Of a stretch of 64,000 nucleotides of DNA, positions 1 through 8,581 are shown piece after piece. The notes beneath the pieces are model-generated. The model ran no database searches, had not been told where the DNA came from, and saw nothing but the letters and a program-made list of their open reading frames with translations. Source of the DNA: Paracoccaceae bacterium (GTDB lineage: Bacteria; Pseudomonadota; Alphaproteobacteria; Rhodobacterales; Rhodobacteraceae); the NCBI GenBank assembly GCA_020425085.1, contig JAGQRW010000007.1, positions 62,001 to 126,000 of the forward strand, given 5' to 3'. Both the position numbers and the translations under genes were made by a program. Position 1 is the stretch's first letter, and each line of letters begins with the position of its first letter.

Positions 1-531
1 GAAGATGTCGCCGCTTCGGGTGGTTACTGGCTGGCCACGGCGGCGGACGAGATTTTTGTCGATGCAAGTTCCATCGTCGGCTCGATCGGGGTGATTTCTG
101 CCTCGTTCGGGTTTACCGGCTTCATGGAGCAGCACGGAATCGAACGCCGCGTGCATACCGCCGGCAAGGACAAGTCGATGTTGGATCCCTTCCGCCCGGA
201 ACGCGCCGGTGATGTGAAACGGGTTAAGGCGCTGCAACAACAGATCCATGACAGTTTCATCAATCAGGTAAAGATACGGCGCGGCAAGCGCCTGAACGGC
301 GATGACCTGTTCACCGGCGAAATCTGGGTCGGTGAAAAGGCGGTCGAGGTCGGTCTGGCAGATGGGATCGGCCATCTGGTGCCGAAGATGAAAGAGGTGT
401 TTGGCGACAAGACAAGGTTCAATGTCTTTGGCCCCAGAAAATCCATCCTGCGCCGATTTGGTGCCGAAATCGTCAGTGATGCCCTTGGCAGCGTCGAAGA
501 CCGCGCGCTCTGGGCGCAGTTCGGGTTGTAG
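1..531 (+). CDS. sppA: Signal peptide peptidase SppA, S49 family (3' part only)
   Basis: The reading frame is open from base 1, so the 5' part lies outside the window; 176 residues remain. The fragment begins in the S49 active-site block, with the nucleophile Ser in ASGGYW (residue 6 of the fragment) and the general-base Lys in AGKDKSMLDPF (residue 58). The spacing of 52 matches the Ser-Lys dyad of bacterial short-form SppA. The family is a membrane-anchored serine protease that degrades leftover signal peptides in or near the inner membrane. The stop lies 3 bp before a small membrane protein gene, suggesting co-transcription. The signal anchor would be in the missing part. Confidence 0.93.
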   Translation, partial: EDVAASGGYWLATAADEIFVDASSIVGSIGVISASFGFTGFMEQHGIERRVHTAGKDKSMLDPFRPERAGDVKRVKALQQQIHDSFINQVKIRRGKRLNGDDLFTGEIWVGEKAVEVGLADGIGHLVPKMKEVFGDKTRFNVFGPRKSILRRFGAEIVSDALGSVEDRALWAQFGL

Positions 532-534
532 GGC

Positions 535-717
535 ATGGCAATCAAGGTCGTCTTTCTGTTTCTGATCGCCATTCTGGTGCTGGCGATGTTCGGGCGGCTG
601 AAGGCCCCGAAAATTACCGACAAGTCAAACAAAAAACCGCTGGATGCGCGCAAGTGCAAGAAATGCGGCAGCTATGTTCTGGGCAACGGGCCTTGCGCCT
701 GCGAAAAGCGCGGATAG
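535..717 (+). CDS. Small membrane protein with C-terminal zinc-ribbon-like cysteines
   Basis: A 60-residue protein. Residues 3-20 form one hydrophobic helix (VVFLFLIAILVLAMF), followed by a basic linker and four cysteines, C41, C44, C54 and C56 (CxxC-x9-CxC), which look like a mini zinc ribbon. No enzyme motif is visible. It starts 3 bp after the sppA stop and is probably translated with it. I know no function for it; a role in SppA or membrane quality control would be guesswork from position alone. The short length and overlapping shadow ORFs could make it easy to miss, but the clean anchor-plus-cysteine layout supports a real gene. Confidence 0.72.
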   Translation: MAIKVVFLFLIAILVLAMFGRLKAPKITDKSNKKPLDARKCKKCGSYVLGNGPCACEKRG

Positions 718-745
718 GTTCGGGCAGTGCAGGAAACCGTATAAT

Positions 746-1699
746 ATGGATATCCTTTTTGCGGTAACTGGTCTGGTTGTTCTGCTGTTGGCTGGGGATG
801 CGCTGGTTCGGGGGGCTGTCAATCTTGGCCTGCGGCTGGGTATTCCCGCTTTGCTGGTCAGCCTGACAGTAGTTGCCTTTGGCACATCGGCCCCTGAACT
901 TCTGGTTGCGATAAAGGCCATGCTGGATAATGCGCCAGGGATTGCTGTTGGTAATGTTGTCGGCTCAAACATCGCCAATGTGTTGTTGGTGCTTGGCGTT
1001 CCGGCCTTGATGGCGGGTATCGACAGCGCCCGTTGCGATAGTCGCAAGACCTATTCCTTCATGCTGGCGACGACGGTCATTTTCATCGCGCTCTGCTTTT
1101 CCGGGCCGCTTTATTATTGGCAAGGGGTCATTCTGTTGGCGCTGCTGGCGGCGATGCTTGCGGAAACCGTTCTGACTGCCCAAAAGCACCGGAAAAACGG
1201 CGAAAAACTACCTGAGGAACATGCCGAAGTGCTGGAGGGGGCGGATCCTTCGATGCCCTACTGGAAGGTCGTGATGTTCCTGGTTCTGGGATTGGTCGGG
1301 CTGTCGCTGGGTGCGGATTTGCTGGTTGATGGTGCCGTAGGTATTGCGCGCGAATTTGGACTCAGCGAAGCGGTGATTGGCTTGACGCTTGTGGCGATTG
1401 GCACGTCACTGCCGGAACTGGCGACGACGGTGATGGCCGCGCTCAGGCGACATGCCGATGTGGCACTGGGTAACGTCATTGGCTCGAACATTTTCAACAT
1501 TCTTGCGATCATGGGGGTTACCAGTTTTTTCGGCCCGGTAGAAATCGACCAGGACTTTCTCTCATTCGATCTATGGGTGATGCTGGCGGCTGCACTGGTG
1601 ATTGCGCCGTTTGTTTTTGGTAAATACAATATCACCAGGCTTTGGGGTGGAATTCTCAGCGCGCTCTACTTGCTGTACATCTTGATGCTGTTGGGCTGA
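746..1699 (+). CDS. Calcium/sodium antiporter, CaCA/YrbG family
   Basis: A 317-residue integral membrane exchanger of the Ca2+/cation antiporter superfamily, expected to swap Na+ (or H+) for Ca2+ across the inner membrane. Two inverted alpha-repeats are clear: GTSAPELLVAIKA followed by GNVVGSNIANVLLVLG in the N-terminal half, and GTSLPELATTVMAA followed by GNVIGSNIFNILAIMG in the C-terminal half. The acidic residues of the two APEL/LPEL signatures are the ion ligands in the family. An acidic loop around residues 150-170 separates the halves. The frame is open further upstream, but the ATG at 746 begins directly at the first membrane helix (MDILFAVTGLVVLLLAG) and gives the usual family length. 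Confidence 0.92.
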   Translation: MDILFAVTGLVVLLLAGDALVRGAVNLGLRLGIPALLVSLTVVAFGTSAPELLVAIKAMLDNAPGIAVGNVVGSNIANVLLVLGVPALMAGIDSARCDSRKTYSFMLATTVIFIALCFSGPLYYWQGVILLALLAAMLAETVLTAQKHRKNGEKLPEEHAEVLEGADPSMPYWKVVMFLVLGLVGLSLGADLLVDGAVGIAREFGLSEAVIGLTLVAIGTSLPELATTVMAALRRHADVALGNVIGSNIFNILAIMGVTSFFGPVEIDQDFLSFDLWVMLAAALVIAPFVFGKYNITRLWGGILSALYLLYILMLLG

Positions 1700-1718
1700 A
1701 CGGGAAAGGCAGGCGATA

Positions 1719-2504
1719 ATGGCAGGTCAGGCGGCACTTGTTACCGGTGGTGCGCTAAGGCTTGGCCGGGCAATGGTGCTGAAGCTGGCAAGCCGTGGGT
1801 GCGATATCGCGCTGCACTATGCCAATTCGGCGCAAGCTGCCGAACAGACTGCAAGTGAAGTTCGCACCTTTGGTGTCAATGCGGTGACCTTGCAGGCCGA
1901 CCTTCTGGTCGAGGCTGAGGTTGCAGGGCTGATCAGTCGTGCCACATCGGCACTGGGCAAACCCTTGACGATCCTTGTCAACAATGCCTCGATTTTTGAA
2001 TATGACACGCTTGAAACCGCCAGCCGCAAAAGCTGGGATCGGCATATGGAAAGCAATCTGCGCGCACCCTTCGTTCTGATTCAGGAATTTGCGCGGCAAG
2101 TGCCGGCACCATTGCCGGACGCGCGAAATGAACCGCTGGCGCAGGGGGTGGTGGTCAATATGATCGACCAGCGGGTGCTGAAACCAACCCCGGAATTCAT
2201 GACCTATACCCTGGCCAAGATGGGACTGTGGGCGCTGACGCGCACGGCTGCACAGGCACTGGCACCCGAGGTCCGGGTCAACGCGATTGGTCCCGGCCCC
2301 ACCATGCAGGGGATCCGGCAATCGGCTGAACATTTCGACAGGCAGCGCCGGGCAACCATCCTTGAACGCGGGGCCGACCCTGATGATATCACCGCCGCCT
2401 TGGCCTTTATTCTGGATGCCAAGGCGCTGACCGGCCAGATCTTATGTATTGATGGCGGTCAGCATCTGGGTTGGAAAACCCCGGATGTTCTGGGCGTAGA
2501 ATAG
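1719..2504 (+). CDS. SDR oxidoreductase, pteridine reductase-like (FolM/PTR1 type)
   Basis: A 261-residue short-chain dehydrogenase/reductase. The cofactor loop reads TGGALRLG (residues 9-16), which is the TGxxxRxG form of pteridine reductases rather than the common TGxxxGxG. NNAS is at 88-91. The catalytic set looks like Asp150, Tyr163 and Lys167 (NMID...YTLAK); Asp in place of the usual Ser, 13 residues before Tyr, is the arrangement of PTR1. An NADPH-dependent reduction of dihydrobiopterin, dihydromonapterin or dihydrofolate is therefore likely, but substrate is inferred. It follows the antiporter by 19 bp. A strong hairpin begins on the last base of its stop codon and probably ends transcription. 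Confidence 0.85.
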   Translation: MAGQAALVTGGALRLGRAMVLKLASRGCDIALHYANSAQAAEQTASEVRTFGVNAVTLQADLLVEAEVAGLISRATSALGKPLTILVNNASIFEYDTLETASRKSWDRHMESNLRAPFVLIQEFARQVPAPLPDARNEPLAQGVVVNMIDQRVLKPTPEFMTYTLAKMGLWALTRTAAQALAPEVRVNAIGPGPTMQGIRQSAEHFDRQRRATILERGADPDDITAALAFILDAKALTGQILCIDGGQHLGWKTPDVLGVE

Positions 2505-2521
2505 CCACCCGGCTGGGTGGC
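2504..2521 (+). terminator. Hairpin at the SDR stop codon
   Basis: A perfect 7-bp stem, GCCACCC / GGGTGGC with a GGCT loop, starts on the last base of the TAG of the SDR gene. No T-run follows at once, so it may be a weak or Rho-assisted terminator or an mRNA 3'-end stabiliser. It opens the 311-bp gap before uvrC. Confidence 0.5.
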
Positions 2522-2649
2522 GGAGCAACTGACGTGACGTTTTGTCCACTTTTGTGTTTTGGCGCTGAAATGTGTTACGATTTCGCAATGAAATCAGTGA
2601 TTTGAAACATTGGGATTCATTTATACCATGTTTTCAATAGCTTGGAAAA

Positions 2650-2668
2650 TTGCCCAAATTTTGGGCAA
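2650..2668. promoter_or_regulatory. 19-bp perfect palindrome upstream of uvrC
   Basis: TTGCCCAAA-T-TTTGGGCAA is a perfect inverted repeat with a one-base centre, lying 147 bp before the uvrC start in an AT-rich gap. Its size and symmetry fit the binding site of a dimeric regulator; no T-run follows, so a terminator is less likely. The binding factor is unknown to me. Confidence 0.45.
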
Positions 2669-2728
2669 ACCGATGAAAGCTGCTGTATTAAACAATAATT
2701 TCCAGACGTGTGAAAGTTTTCCTCAGAC

Positions 2729-2737
2729 TTATCCACA
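2729..2737 (+). promoter_or_regulatory. Perfect DnaA box (TTATCCACA) upstream of uvrC
   Basis: The 9-mer matches the strong DnaA-box consensus exactly and lies 78 bp before the uvrC ATG. It is the only clear copy I see in this 311-bp gap (2505-2815), which otherwise holds the palindrome at 2650-2668 and AT-rich promoter-like sequence. A single box argues for DnaA-linked control of uvrC or DnaA titration, not for an origin. Confidence 0.5.
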
Positions 2738-2815
2738 GGTTTCGTGGACATGTTTTCCCTTGATATCATGCGGTAAATATTCTTGGGAGGGCAAGAATCA
2801 CCAGCAGAGGTGCGA

Positions 2816-4723
2816 ATGAGCGATGAACCTGACATCACTGGCCTGGCCGAAGAAGGCGCAAGCGCCGAATCCGGCCACCGACCGCAGGGTCACGCGTGTG
2901 TTCAGTCCTATCTGAACAGCCTCGATAACTCGCCGGGTGTCTACCGCATGCTGGATGAAAAGGGTGCTGTTCTTTATGTCGGCAAAGCGCGCAACCTGAA
3001 GAAACGCGTGTCGTCCTATGCCAAGTCCAGCGGTCATACCGCGCGGATCAGCCGGATGATCGCAGCGACACGTTCGATGATGTTCCTGACCACACGCACC
3101 GAAACCGAGGCGTTGTTGTTGGAACAGAACCTGATCAAGCAGCTCAAGCCGCGATACAACGTGCTGCTGCGCGACGACAAGTCGTTTCCCAACATTCTGG
3201 TCAGCCGCGAACATCCCTTTCCGCAGATCAAGAAACACCGGGGCAAGCGCAGCGAGAAGGGCGAGTATTACGGCCCTTTTGCCAGTGCCGGGGCGGTCAA
3301 CCGCACATTGAACCAGTTGCAAAAGGTGTTTTTGCTCAGGAACTGTAGCGATGCGATGTTCGCTGGCCGCACCCGGCCCTGTCTGCTTTATCAGATTCAG
3401 CGCTGTTCGGCACCCTGCACCGGGTTGATTTCGGAAACCGACTATGCGGTTCTGGTTCAGGACGCGACCGATTTCCTGTCAGGCAGATCGACCAGAATTC
3501 AGTCTGATCTGGCCGCAAAAATGGCCAAGGCAAGTGATGCGATGGAATTCGAGCGCGCCGCTGCCCTGCGCGACCGTATCCGTGCCCTTACTCAGGTGCA
3601 ATCGACCCAGGGCATCAACCCACATGGCGTGGCCGAGGCGGATGTGGTCGCGCTTTACCTCGAAGGCGGGCAGGCCTGTGTTCAGGTGGTGTTCATCCGC
3701 GCCCATCAGAACTGGGGCAACCGTGCCTATTTCCCACGCACCGGATCCGGTGCCGAGGCCCCCGAAGTGATGGAGGCGTTTCTCGGGCAGTTCTATGCCA
3801 ACCGCCCGCCACCACGCCTGATTCTGCTGTCCGGCGCGATCGAGAATCCCGACCTGATGCAATCGGCCTTGACCGAGGCGCTTGGCCGCAAGGTCGGCCT
3901 GATCGTTCCGCAACGCGGCGAAAAGGCCGAACTGGTGGAATTTGCCCACCGCAATGCCCGCGAAAGCCTGGGCCGACGTTTGGCGGAAACCACGGCACAG
4001 GTGAAACTGCTGGCCGGGCTGGCCGAAGCGTTCGAGCTTGATGCGCCGCCGGAGCGGGTCGAGGTTTACGACAATTCGCATATTCAGGGCACCAATGCGG
4101 TTGGCGGCATGATTGTCGCAGGCCCCGACGGGTTCATCAAATCCGCCTATCGCAAGTTCAACATCAAAGGCGAGGATCTGACGCCCGGCGATGATTTCGG
4201 CATGATGAAGGAAGTGCTGTCGCGCCGTTTCAAACGCCTGCTGAAAGAAGATGCGGATCGCAGCAATGGCAACTGGCCCGACCTGCTGCTGATTGATGGT
4301 GGTGCCGGGCAGGTTTCGGCGGTGGCGGAAATCCTTGCCGAACTCGGCATCTCGGATATGCCCTTCATCGGTGTCGCCAAGGGCGAGGATCGCGATGCCG
4401 GCAAGGAAGAATTCCACCGCCCCGGCCAGCGACCGATGGCGCTCAGGCATAACGATCCGGTGCTCTATTTCATCCAGCGCCTCAGGGACGAGGCGCACCG
4501 TTTTGCCATTGGTGCCCACCGCGCCAAGCGGGCCAAAGCCATCGGTGCAACGCCGCTGGATGATGTTCCGGGCGTCGGACAGGCGCGCAAACGCGCCCTT
4601 TTGGCACATTTCGGTTCCGCCAAGGCGGTGGCGCGCGCCGGCTTGCAGGATCTGAAATCGGTCGAAGGGGTTTCCGATGCGCTGGCCGATGCGATATATG
4701 ACTTCTTCCATGATCGCGCCTGA
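2816..4723 (+). CDS. uvrC: Excinuclease ABC subunit C
   Basis: A 635-residue UvrC, the nuclease of nucleotide excision repair that cuts both sides of a lesion marked by UvrAB. Domains in order: GIY-YIG nuclease near residues 30-115 (PGVYRML...[13 protein letters not shown]), a central Cys-rich linker, the UvrB-binding UVR helix pair near 230-260 ([14 protein letters not shown]), the RNase H-like 5' nuclease with [11 protein letters not shown] and LLIDGGAGQ, and C-terminal tandem helix-hairpin-helix ([17 protein letters not shown]). The ATG at 2816 follows CAGAGG with 5-bp spacing and is preferred over an in-frame ATG at 2783. The long AT-rich upstream gap holds a DnaA box and a palindrome. 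Confidence 0.97.
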   Translation: MSDEPDITGLAEEGASAESGHRPQGHACVQSYLNSLDNSPGVYRMLDEKGAVLYVGKARNLKKRVSSYAKSSGHTARISRMIAATRSMMFLTTRTETEALLLEQNLIKQLKPRYNVLLRDDKSFPNILVSREHPFPQIKKHRGKRSEKGEYYGPFASAGAVNRTLNQLQKVFLLRNCSDAMFAGRTRPCLLYQIQRCSAPCTGLISETDYAVLVQDATDFLSGRSTRIQSDLAAKMAKASDAMEFERAAALRDRIRALTQVQSTQGINPHGVAEADVVALYLEGGQACVQVVFIRAHQNWGNRAYFPRTGSGAEAPEVMEAFLGQFYANRPPPRLILLSGAIENPDLMQSALTEALGRKVGLIVPQRGEKAELVEFAHRNARESLGRRLAETTAQVKLLAGLAEAFELDAPPERVEVYDNSHIQGTNAVGGMIVAGPDGFIKSAYRKFNIKGEDLTPGDDFGMMKEVLSRRFKRLLKEDADRSNGNWPDLLLIDGGAGQVSAVAEILAELGISDMPFIGVAKGEDRDAGKEEFHRPGQRPMALRHNDPVLYFIQRLRDEAHRFAIGAHRAKRAKAIGATPLDDVPGVGQARKRALLAHFGSAKAVARAGLQDLKSVEGVSDALADAIYDFFHDRA

Positions 4724-4761
4724 CGGGGTAAAGAGGCAACAATGTCCCTAGTGACCCCGGA

Positions 4762-5439
4762 ATGCTCATGCGCTGGAACCTGCCGAATATCCTGACCGTT
4801 CTGCGCCTGCTGGCAGCACCGGCTCTGGTGGCGGTTTATGAAATCTTTCCCCGCCCCTGGTCGGACTGGCTGGCGCTGGTTTTGTTCCTGTCGGCGGCGC
4901 TGACAGATTATTTCGATGGTTTGCTGGCGCGGCGCTGGAAACAGATCAGCAATTTCGGCAAGATGCTGGACCCGATCGCCGACAAGGCCATGACCATCAT
5001 TGCGCTGGTGATGCTGGCGATCCTTCTGAACGGCACCAGTCTGTTCATCATCCCGGCAATGGCAATCATCTTTCGCGAGATATTCATCTCGGGCCTTCGG
5101 GAGTTTCTCGGCGATAACGCCGGTACACTGGCAGTAACCCGGCTGGCGAAATGGAAAACGGCGGTGCAGATGGTGGCGGTTTCGGTACTGTTCGGCCATT
5201 TGCTGTTTGAACACTATTTCATCATCCAGTCATTTGCCATGGCCGAAACCGATGTGACGGCCGTGCTGAAAGGGGATCAGCCCGACCGTTTTGGGTTGGT
5301 CTGGAAATATGCAGGCTATGTATATACATATAATGCCGGAATTGTGTTGATGTGGCTGGCGGCGCTTCTGACACTTGGAACCGGCTGGGATTACTATCGC
5401 AAGTCGGCACCTTATCTGAAGGATGAAATAGGCAGATGA
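4762..5439 (+). CDS. pgsA: CDP-diacylglycerol--glycerol-3-phosphate 3-phosphatidyltransferase
   Basis: A 225-residue inner-membrane enzyme that makes phosphatidylglycerol phosphate from CDP-diacylglycerol and sn-glycerol 3-phosphate, the committed step to phosphatidylglycerol and cardiolipin. The CDP-alcohol phosphotransferase signature DG-x2-AR-x8-G-x3-D-x3-D is complete (D52, G53, A56, R57, G66, D70, D74), and further hydrophobic helices follow. A second in-frame ATG at 4768 is an alternative start. An AGAGG at about 4731 is better spaced for an out-of-frame ATG at 4742, so initiation here may not rely on a strong ribosome site. The stop overlaps the moaD start by 4 bp (ATGA). Confidence 0.95.
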   Translation: MLMRWNLPNILTVLRLLAAPALVAVYEIFPRPWSDWLALVLFLSAALTDYFDGLLARRWKQISNFGKMLDPIADKAMTIIALVMLAILLNGTSLFIIPAMAIIFREIFISGLREFLGDNAGTLAVTRLAKWKTAVQMVAVSVLFGHLLFEHYFIIQSFAMAETDVTAVLKGDQPDRFGLVWKYAGYVYTYNAGIVLMWLAALLTLGTGWDYYRKSAPYLKDEIGR

Positions 5440-5684
5440 TTGATATTCTCTATTTTGCCTGGCTGCGCGAACGCATCGGTCTGCCCAGGGAAAGCCTTGC
5501 CACCGAGGCTGCGACCGTGGCCGAACTGATTGCCGAACTCAGTATGCGCGAAGAACGCTATCGGCTTGCCTTTTCGGATCTGGCGGCGGTCCGTGTAGCC
5601 GTCGATCAGACCATGGTGGAATTTGACGCACCGCTGAAAGGTGCGCGCGAAGTCGCGTTCTTTCCGCCGATGACCGGCGGCTGA
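5436..5684 (+). CDS. moaD: Molybdopterin synthase small subunit
   Basis: An 82-residue ubiquitin-fold protein ending in the obligatory Gly-Gly (MTGG), the tail that carries the thiocarboxylate sulphur used to build the dithiolene of molybdopterin. The start overlaps the pgsA stop (ATGA), and the moaE ATG follows one base after the stop, so the two synthase subunits are translationally coupled. Residues 1-10 (MIDILYFAWL) form the typical first beta strand of the MoaD fold. Confidence 0.95.
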   Translation: MIDILYFAWLRERIGLPRESLATEAATVAELIAELSMREERYRLAFSDLAAVRVAVDQTMVEFDAPLKGAREVAFFPPMTGG

Positions 5685-5685
5685 T

Positions 5686-6123
5686 ATGGTTGTCCGGGTG
5701 CAGGCTGCTGATTTCGACCTGGCAGCGGAACTCAGCGACTTTGGTCTGGGTGCCGGTGCCGTCGTCACTTTCACCGGCCTCGTGCGAGATCACGATCAGG
5801 GCGGCCTCAGGGAAATGCTGATTGAACATTATCCGGCCATGACCGAACCGGCACTGACGGCGATCGAGGCCAGGGCGAAATCCCGCTGGAACCTTGCCGA
5901 CAGCCTGATCATCCACCGCTTCGGCGCATTGAAACCCGGTGACCGGATCATGATGGTCGCTACCGCCGCACGTCACCGTGGCGATGCCTTTCAGGCGGCG
6001 GAATTCCTGATGGACTATCTGAAGTCCCGCGCTCCGTTCTGGAAAAAGGAAATCACCGACAAAGGTGAAAGCTGGGTCGCGGCCAAAGACAGCGATGAAG
6101 CGGCAATCGACCGCTGGTCGTGA
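5686..6123 (+). CDS. moaE: Molybdopterin synthase catalytic subunit
   Basis: A 145-residue MoaE. With MoaD it converts cyclic pyranopterin monophosphate to molybdopterin in the cytoplasm. GAVVTFTGLVRDH (about 24-36) and the C-terminal block KSRAPFWKKE are family signatures; K113 and K120 have the same spacing as the two active-site lysines of the E. coli enzyme. The gene closes a pgsA-moaD-moaE run; the third Mo-cofactor gene of the window, moaB, is 13 kb away. A two-hairpin repeat element follows the stop. Confidence 0.95.
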   Translation: MVVRVQAADFDLAAELSDFGLGAGAVVTFTGLVRDHDQGGLREMLIEHYPAMTEPALTAIEARAKSRWNLADSLIIHRFGALKPGDRIMMVATAARHRGDAFQAAEFLMDYLKSRAPFWKKEITDKGESWVAAKDSDEAAIDRWS

Positions 6124-6143
6124 CCGGAAAATCCACGCCGCTG

Positions 6144-6221
6144 TTTCTTTATTGTCGAAATACTCCGGGGGGAAGACGATGATTGGCCCGCCAATCACCG
6201 TCTCGGGGGGCTGGCCCCCCG
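6144..6221. repeat. Two-hairpin intergenic repeat, copy 1
   Basis: Between moaE and pyrB. Order: TTTCTTTATTG, AATACTCCGGGGGG, hairpin A (AGACGATGATTGG at 6174-6186 with CCAATCACCGTCT at 6191-6203, one mismatch, loop CCCG), then hairpin B (CGGGGGG at 6204-6210 with CCCCCCG at 6215-6221). A second copy with the same order but different stem sequences lies at 35154-35231. The rest of the gap, 6222-6332, shows nothing recognisable. Confidence 0.72.
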
Positions 6222-6332
6222 CCCGATCCCGGGGGCAGAACCCAGTATAGCGTCGCAGCACAGACCCCGCAAACCGCTTGTTCACCCCCCCTTTGCCGCC
6301 TATAACCCGGCAACCAACCAGCGAGGGCGCCA

Positions 6333-7286
6333 ATGGTCTTTGACAAAAAGCACCTTTTGGGGATCGAACCCCTGTCACAGGATGACATTCTTTCCATCCT
6401 TGATCTTGCGGACCAATACGTCACCCTCAACCGCCGCGCCAACAAACATGCCGATGCGCTGGCAGGCATGACCCAGATCAACATGTTCTTTGAAAACTCG
6501 ACCCGCACCCAGGCCAGTTTCGAGCTAGCCGGCAAACGCCTTGGTGCCGACGTGATGAACATGTCGATGCAGACCAGCTCGATCAAGAAGGGCGAAACCC
6601 TGATCGACACGGCGCTGACCATCAACGCCATGCAGCCCGACCTTCTGGTGGTGCGCCACCCCAGCTCCGGTGCCGTCAACCTTTTGGCGGAAAAGGTCAA
6701 CTGTTCGGTGATCAATGCCGGCGACGGCTCGCACGAACACCCGACGCAGGCGCTTCTGGATGCGCTGACCATTCGCCGCGCCAAGGGCAGGTTGCACCGC
6801 CTCAGCATTGCCATCTGCGGTGACATCGCCCACAGCCGGGTGGCGCGTTCCAATATCATGCTGTTGGGCAAGATGGAAAACCGCATCCGCCTGATCGGCC
6901 CGAAAACCCTGATGCCTGCCGGTATCCGTGACTTCGGGGTCGAGGTGTTCGGCGACATGCGTCAGGGGTTGAAAGATGTCGATGTGGTGATGATGCTGAG
7001 GCTGCAAAAGGAACGTATGGACGGCGGATTTATCCCGTCGGAACGCGAATTCTACCACCGATACGGGCTTGATCTGGAAAAACTCGGCCATGCCAGCCCC
7101 GACGCCATCGTGATGCATCCGGGGCCGATGAACCGGGGGGTGGAAATCGACGGAACGCTGGCTGATGACATCAACCGATCGGTCATTCAGGAGCAGGTTG
7201 AAATGGGGGTCGCCGTCAGGATGGCGGTGATGGATCTTCTGGTGCGGGGTCTCAGGGCACCAACCCGTGCCGAGGTGACGGCATGA
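6333..7286 (+). CDS. pyrB: Aspartate carbamoyltransferase catalytic subunit
   Basis: A 317-residue ATCase that condenses carbamoyl phosphate with aspartate in de novo pyrimidine synthesis. The carbamoyl-phosphate loop is FFENSTRT with S56-T57-R58-T59; the K-containing SSIKKGET loop follows near residue 86, HPTQALLD near 138 and HPGPMNRG near 268. It starts after GAGGG with good spacing and overlaps the next gene by 4 bp (ATGA). No pyrI lies next to it; instead the neighbour is an apparently inactive dihydroorotase homologue, the arrangement seen where the homologue serves as structural partner of ATCase. Confidence 0.96.
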   Translation: MVFDKKHLLGIEPLSQDDILSILDLADQYVTLNRRANKHADALAGMTQINMFFENSTRTQASFELAGKRLGADVMNMSMQTSSIKKGETLIDTALTINAMQPDLLVVRHPSSGAVNLLAEKVNCSVINAGDGSHEHPTQALLDALTIRRAKGRLHRLSIAICGDIAHSRVARSNIMLLGKMENRIRLIGPKTLMPAGIRDFGVEVFGDMRQGLKDVDVVMMLRLQKERMDGGFIPSEREFYHRYGLDLEKLGHASPDAIVMHPGPMNRGVEIDGTLADDINRSVIQEQVEMGVAVRMAVMDLLVRGLRAPTRAEVTA

Positions 7287-8581
7287 GCAATATCACCCTT
7301 GTTAATGCCCGCCTGATCGACCCGGAACAGGGCCAAGTCATCAATGGCAGCGTTGTGGTTGCGGCTGGAAAGATCGCTGAAATCCTGCTCGATGGCACCA
7401 CCAGCAAGCCGGCTGCCAAAGGAAAGATCGTTGATTGCGGTGGCATGTATCTTGCACCGGGCATTGTCGATATCGGCGTCAAGATCGGCGAACCGGGTGA
7501 GCGGCATAAGGAAAGCTTTCGTACCGCCGGGCGTGCGGCGGCGGCAGGTGGTGTCACCACCATGGTTATCCGCGCCGATACCATTCCGGTGGTGGATACA
7601 CCGGAAATCCTTGCCTTCGTTCTGAACCGCGCGCGCGAAGAATGCGCTGTGCGTGTCCACGCCATGGCTGCACTGACCAAGGGTCGCCATGGCGCCGAGA
7701 TGACCGAGATCGGCTTTCTACTGGATGCCGGGGCAGTTGCCTTTTCCGACGGCGATGCGGTCAGCACCAATCCCAAGGCTCTGGCCCGCGCCTTCAGCTA
7801 TGCCTGTGATCTTGGTGCGCTGGTGATTTCGCATCCACAGGATCCCGGTCTTTCCGCCGGTACCGCAGTGACCAGTGGCAAGTTCGCCACCAAACTGGGC
7901 CTGCCCGGCGTCTCGCCGATGGCGGAGCGCATGGGGCTTGAACGCGATCTTGCGCTGGTGGAAATGACCGGTGTTCGCTATCACGCCGACCAGATCACCA
8001 CTGCTGCTTCTTTGCCCGCACTGGCCCGTGCCAAGGCGGCGGGGCTGGATGTGACCGCCGGGGTGTCGATCCACCATTTGACGCTGAATGAATTTGACGT
8101 TGCCGACTACCGCACCTTTTTCAAAGTGAAACCCCCCCTCAGATCCGAGGATGACCGGCAAGCCAGCGTTGCCGCCCTTTCCGATGGCCTGATCGACATC
8201 ATTTCGTCGATGCACACACCGCAGGACGAGGAAAGCAAGCGCCTGCCCTATGTCGAGGCGGCATCTGGTGCGGTGGCGCTGGAAACCCTGTTGCCTACCG
8301 CCCTCAGGTTGGTGCATGCGGGCCAGATCGAACTGCCGCAGTTGTTCCGAGCGTTGTCGCTCAACCCGGCGCGGCGGCTGGGCCTGCCGGGCGGGCGGCT
8401 GGCGGTTGGTGCACCTGCCGATCTTGTGCTGTTCGACGCCGGTGCACCCTTTGTTCTGGACCGCAGCCAGTTACAGTCTAAATCCAAGAACACCCCGTTT
8501 GACGGCCAGCGGATGGAAGGCCGGGTACTGGCCACTTTTGTTGCGGGAAAAGAAATCTATCAAAGGAAGAAACTGCCATGA
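7283..8581 (+). CDS. Dihydroorotase homologue lacking metal ligands (PyrC'/PyrX type)
   Basis: A 432-residue amidohydrolase-fold protein of the class I dihydroorotase group. The family needs a DxHxH zinc motif at the end of strand 1; here the place reads DIGVK (63-67), so both His are replaced by G65 and K67. The TDHAP block is SSMHTP, with M310 where the catalytic Asp should be. HH at 264-265 and SHP near 183 remain. Such metal-free homologues in Pseudomonas form a non-catalytic complex with PyrB. The gene overlaps pyrB and plsY by 4 bp each, so it is tightly coupled to ATCase. A working PyrC must be elsewhere in the genome. Automated annotation will probably call it pyrC. Confidence 0.88.
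   Translation: MSNITLVNARLIDPEQGQVINGSVVVAAGKIAEILLDGTTSKPAAKGKIVDCGGMYLAPGIVDIGVKIGEPGERHKESFRTAGRAAAAGGVTTMVIRADTIPVVDTPEILAFVLNRAREECAVRVHAMAALTKGRHGAEMTEIGFLLDAGAVAFSDGDAVSTNPKALARAFSYACDLGALVISHPQDPGLSAGTAVTSGKFATKLGLPGVSPMAERMGLERDLALVEMTGVRYHADQITTAASLPALARAKAAGLDVTAGVSIHHLTLNEFDVADYRTFFKVKPPLRSEDDRQASVAALSDGLIDIISSMHTPQDEESKRLPYVEAASGAVALETLLPTALRLVHAGQIELPQLFRALSLNPARRLGLPGGRLAVGAPADLVLFDAGAPFVLDRSQLQSKSKNTPFDGQRMEGRVLATFVAGKEIYQRKKLP

Noticed and set aside
2505-2815. Replication origin upstream of uvrC
   Set aside because: Only one DnaA box was found and the usual origin neighbours are missing. AT-rich character alone is explained by a promoter region.
2610-2819. 69-residue frame in the uvrC upstream gap
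   Set aside because: It begins at a non-ATG codon, spans the palindrome and DnaA box, and its composition is unlike neighbouring proteins.
3479-4711. 410-residue open frame antisense to uvrC
   Set aside because: It lies fully inside the uvrC coding strand, has no family motif and no ribosome site; long antisense frames are expected in GC-rich coding DNA.
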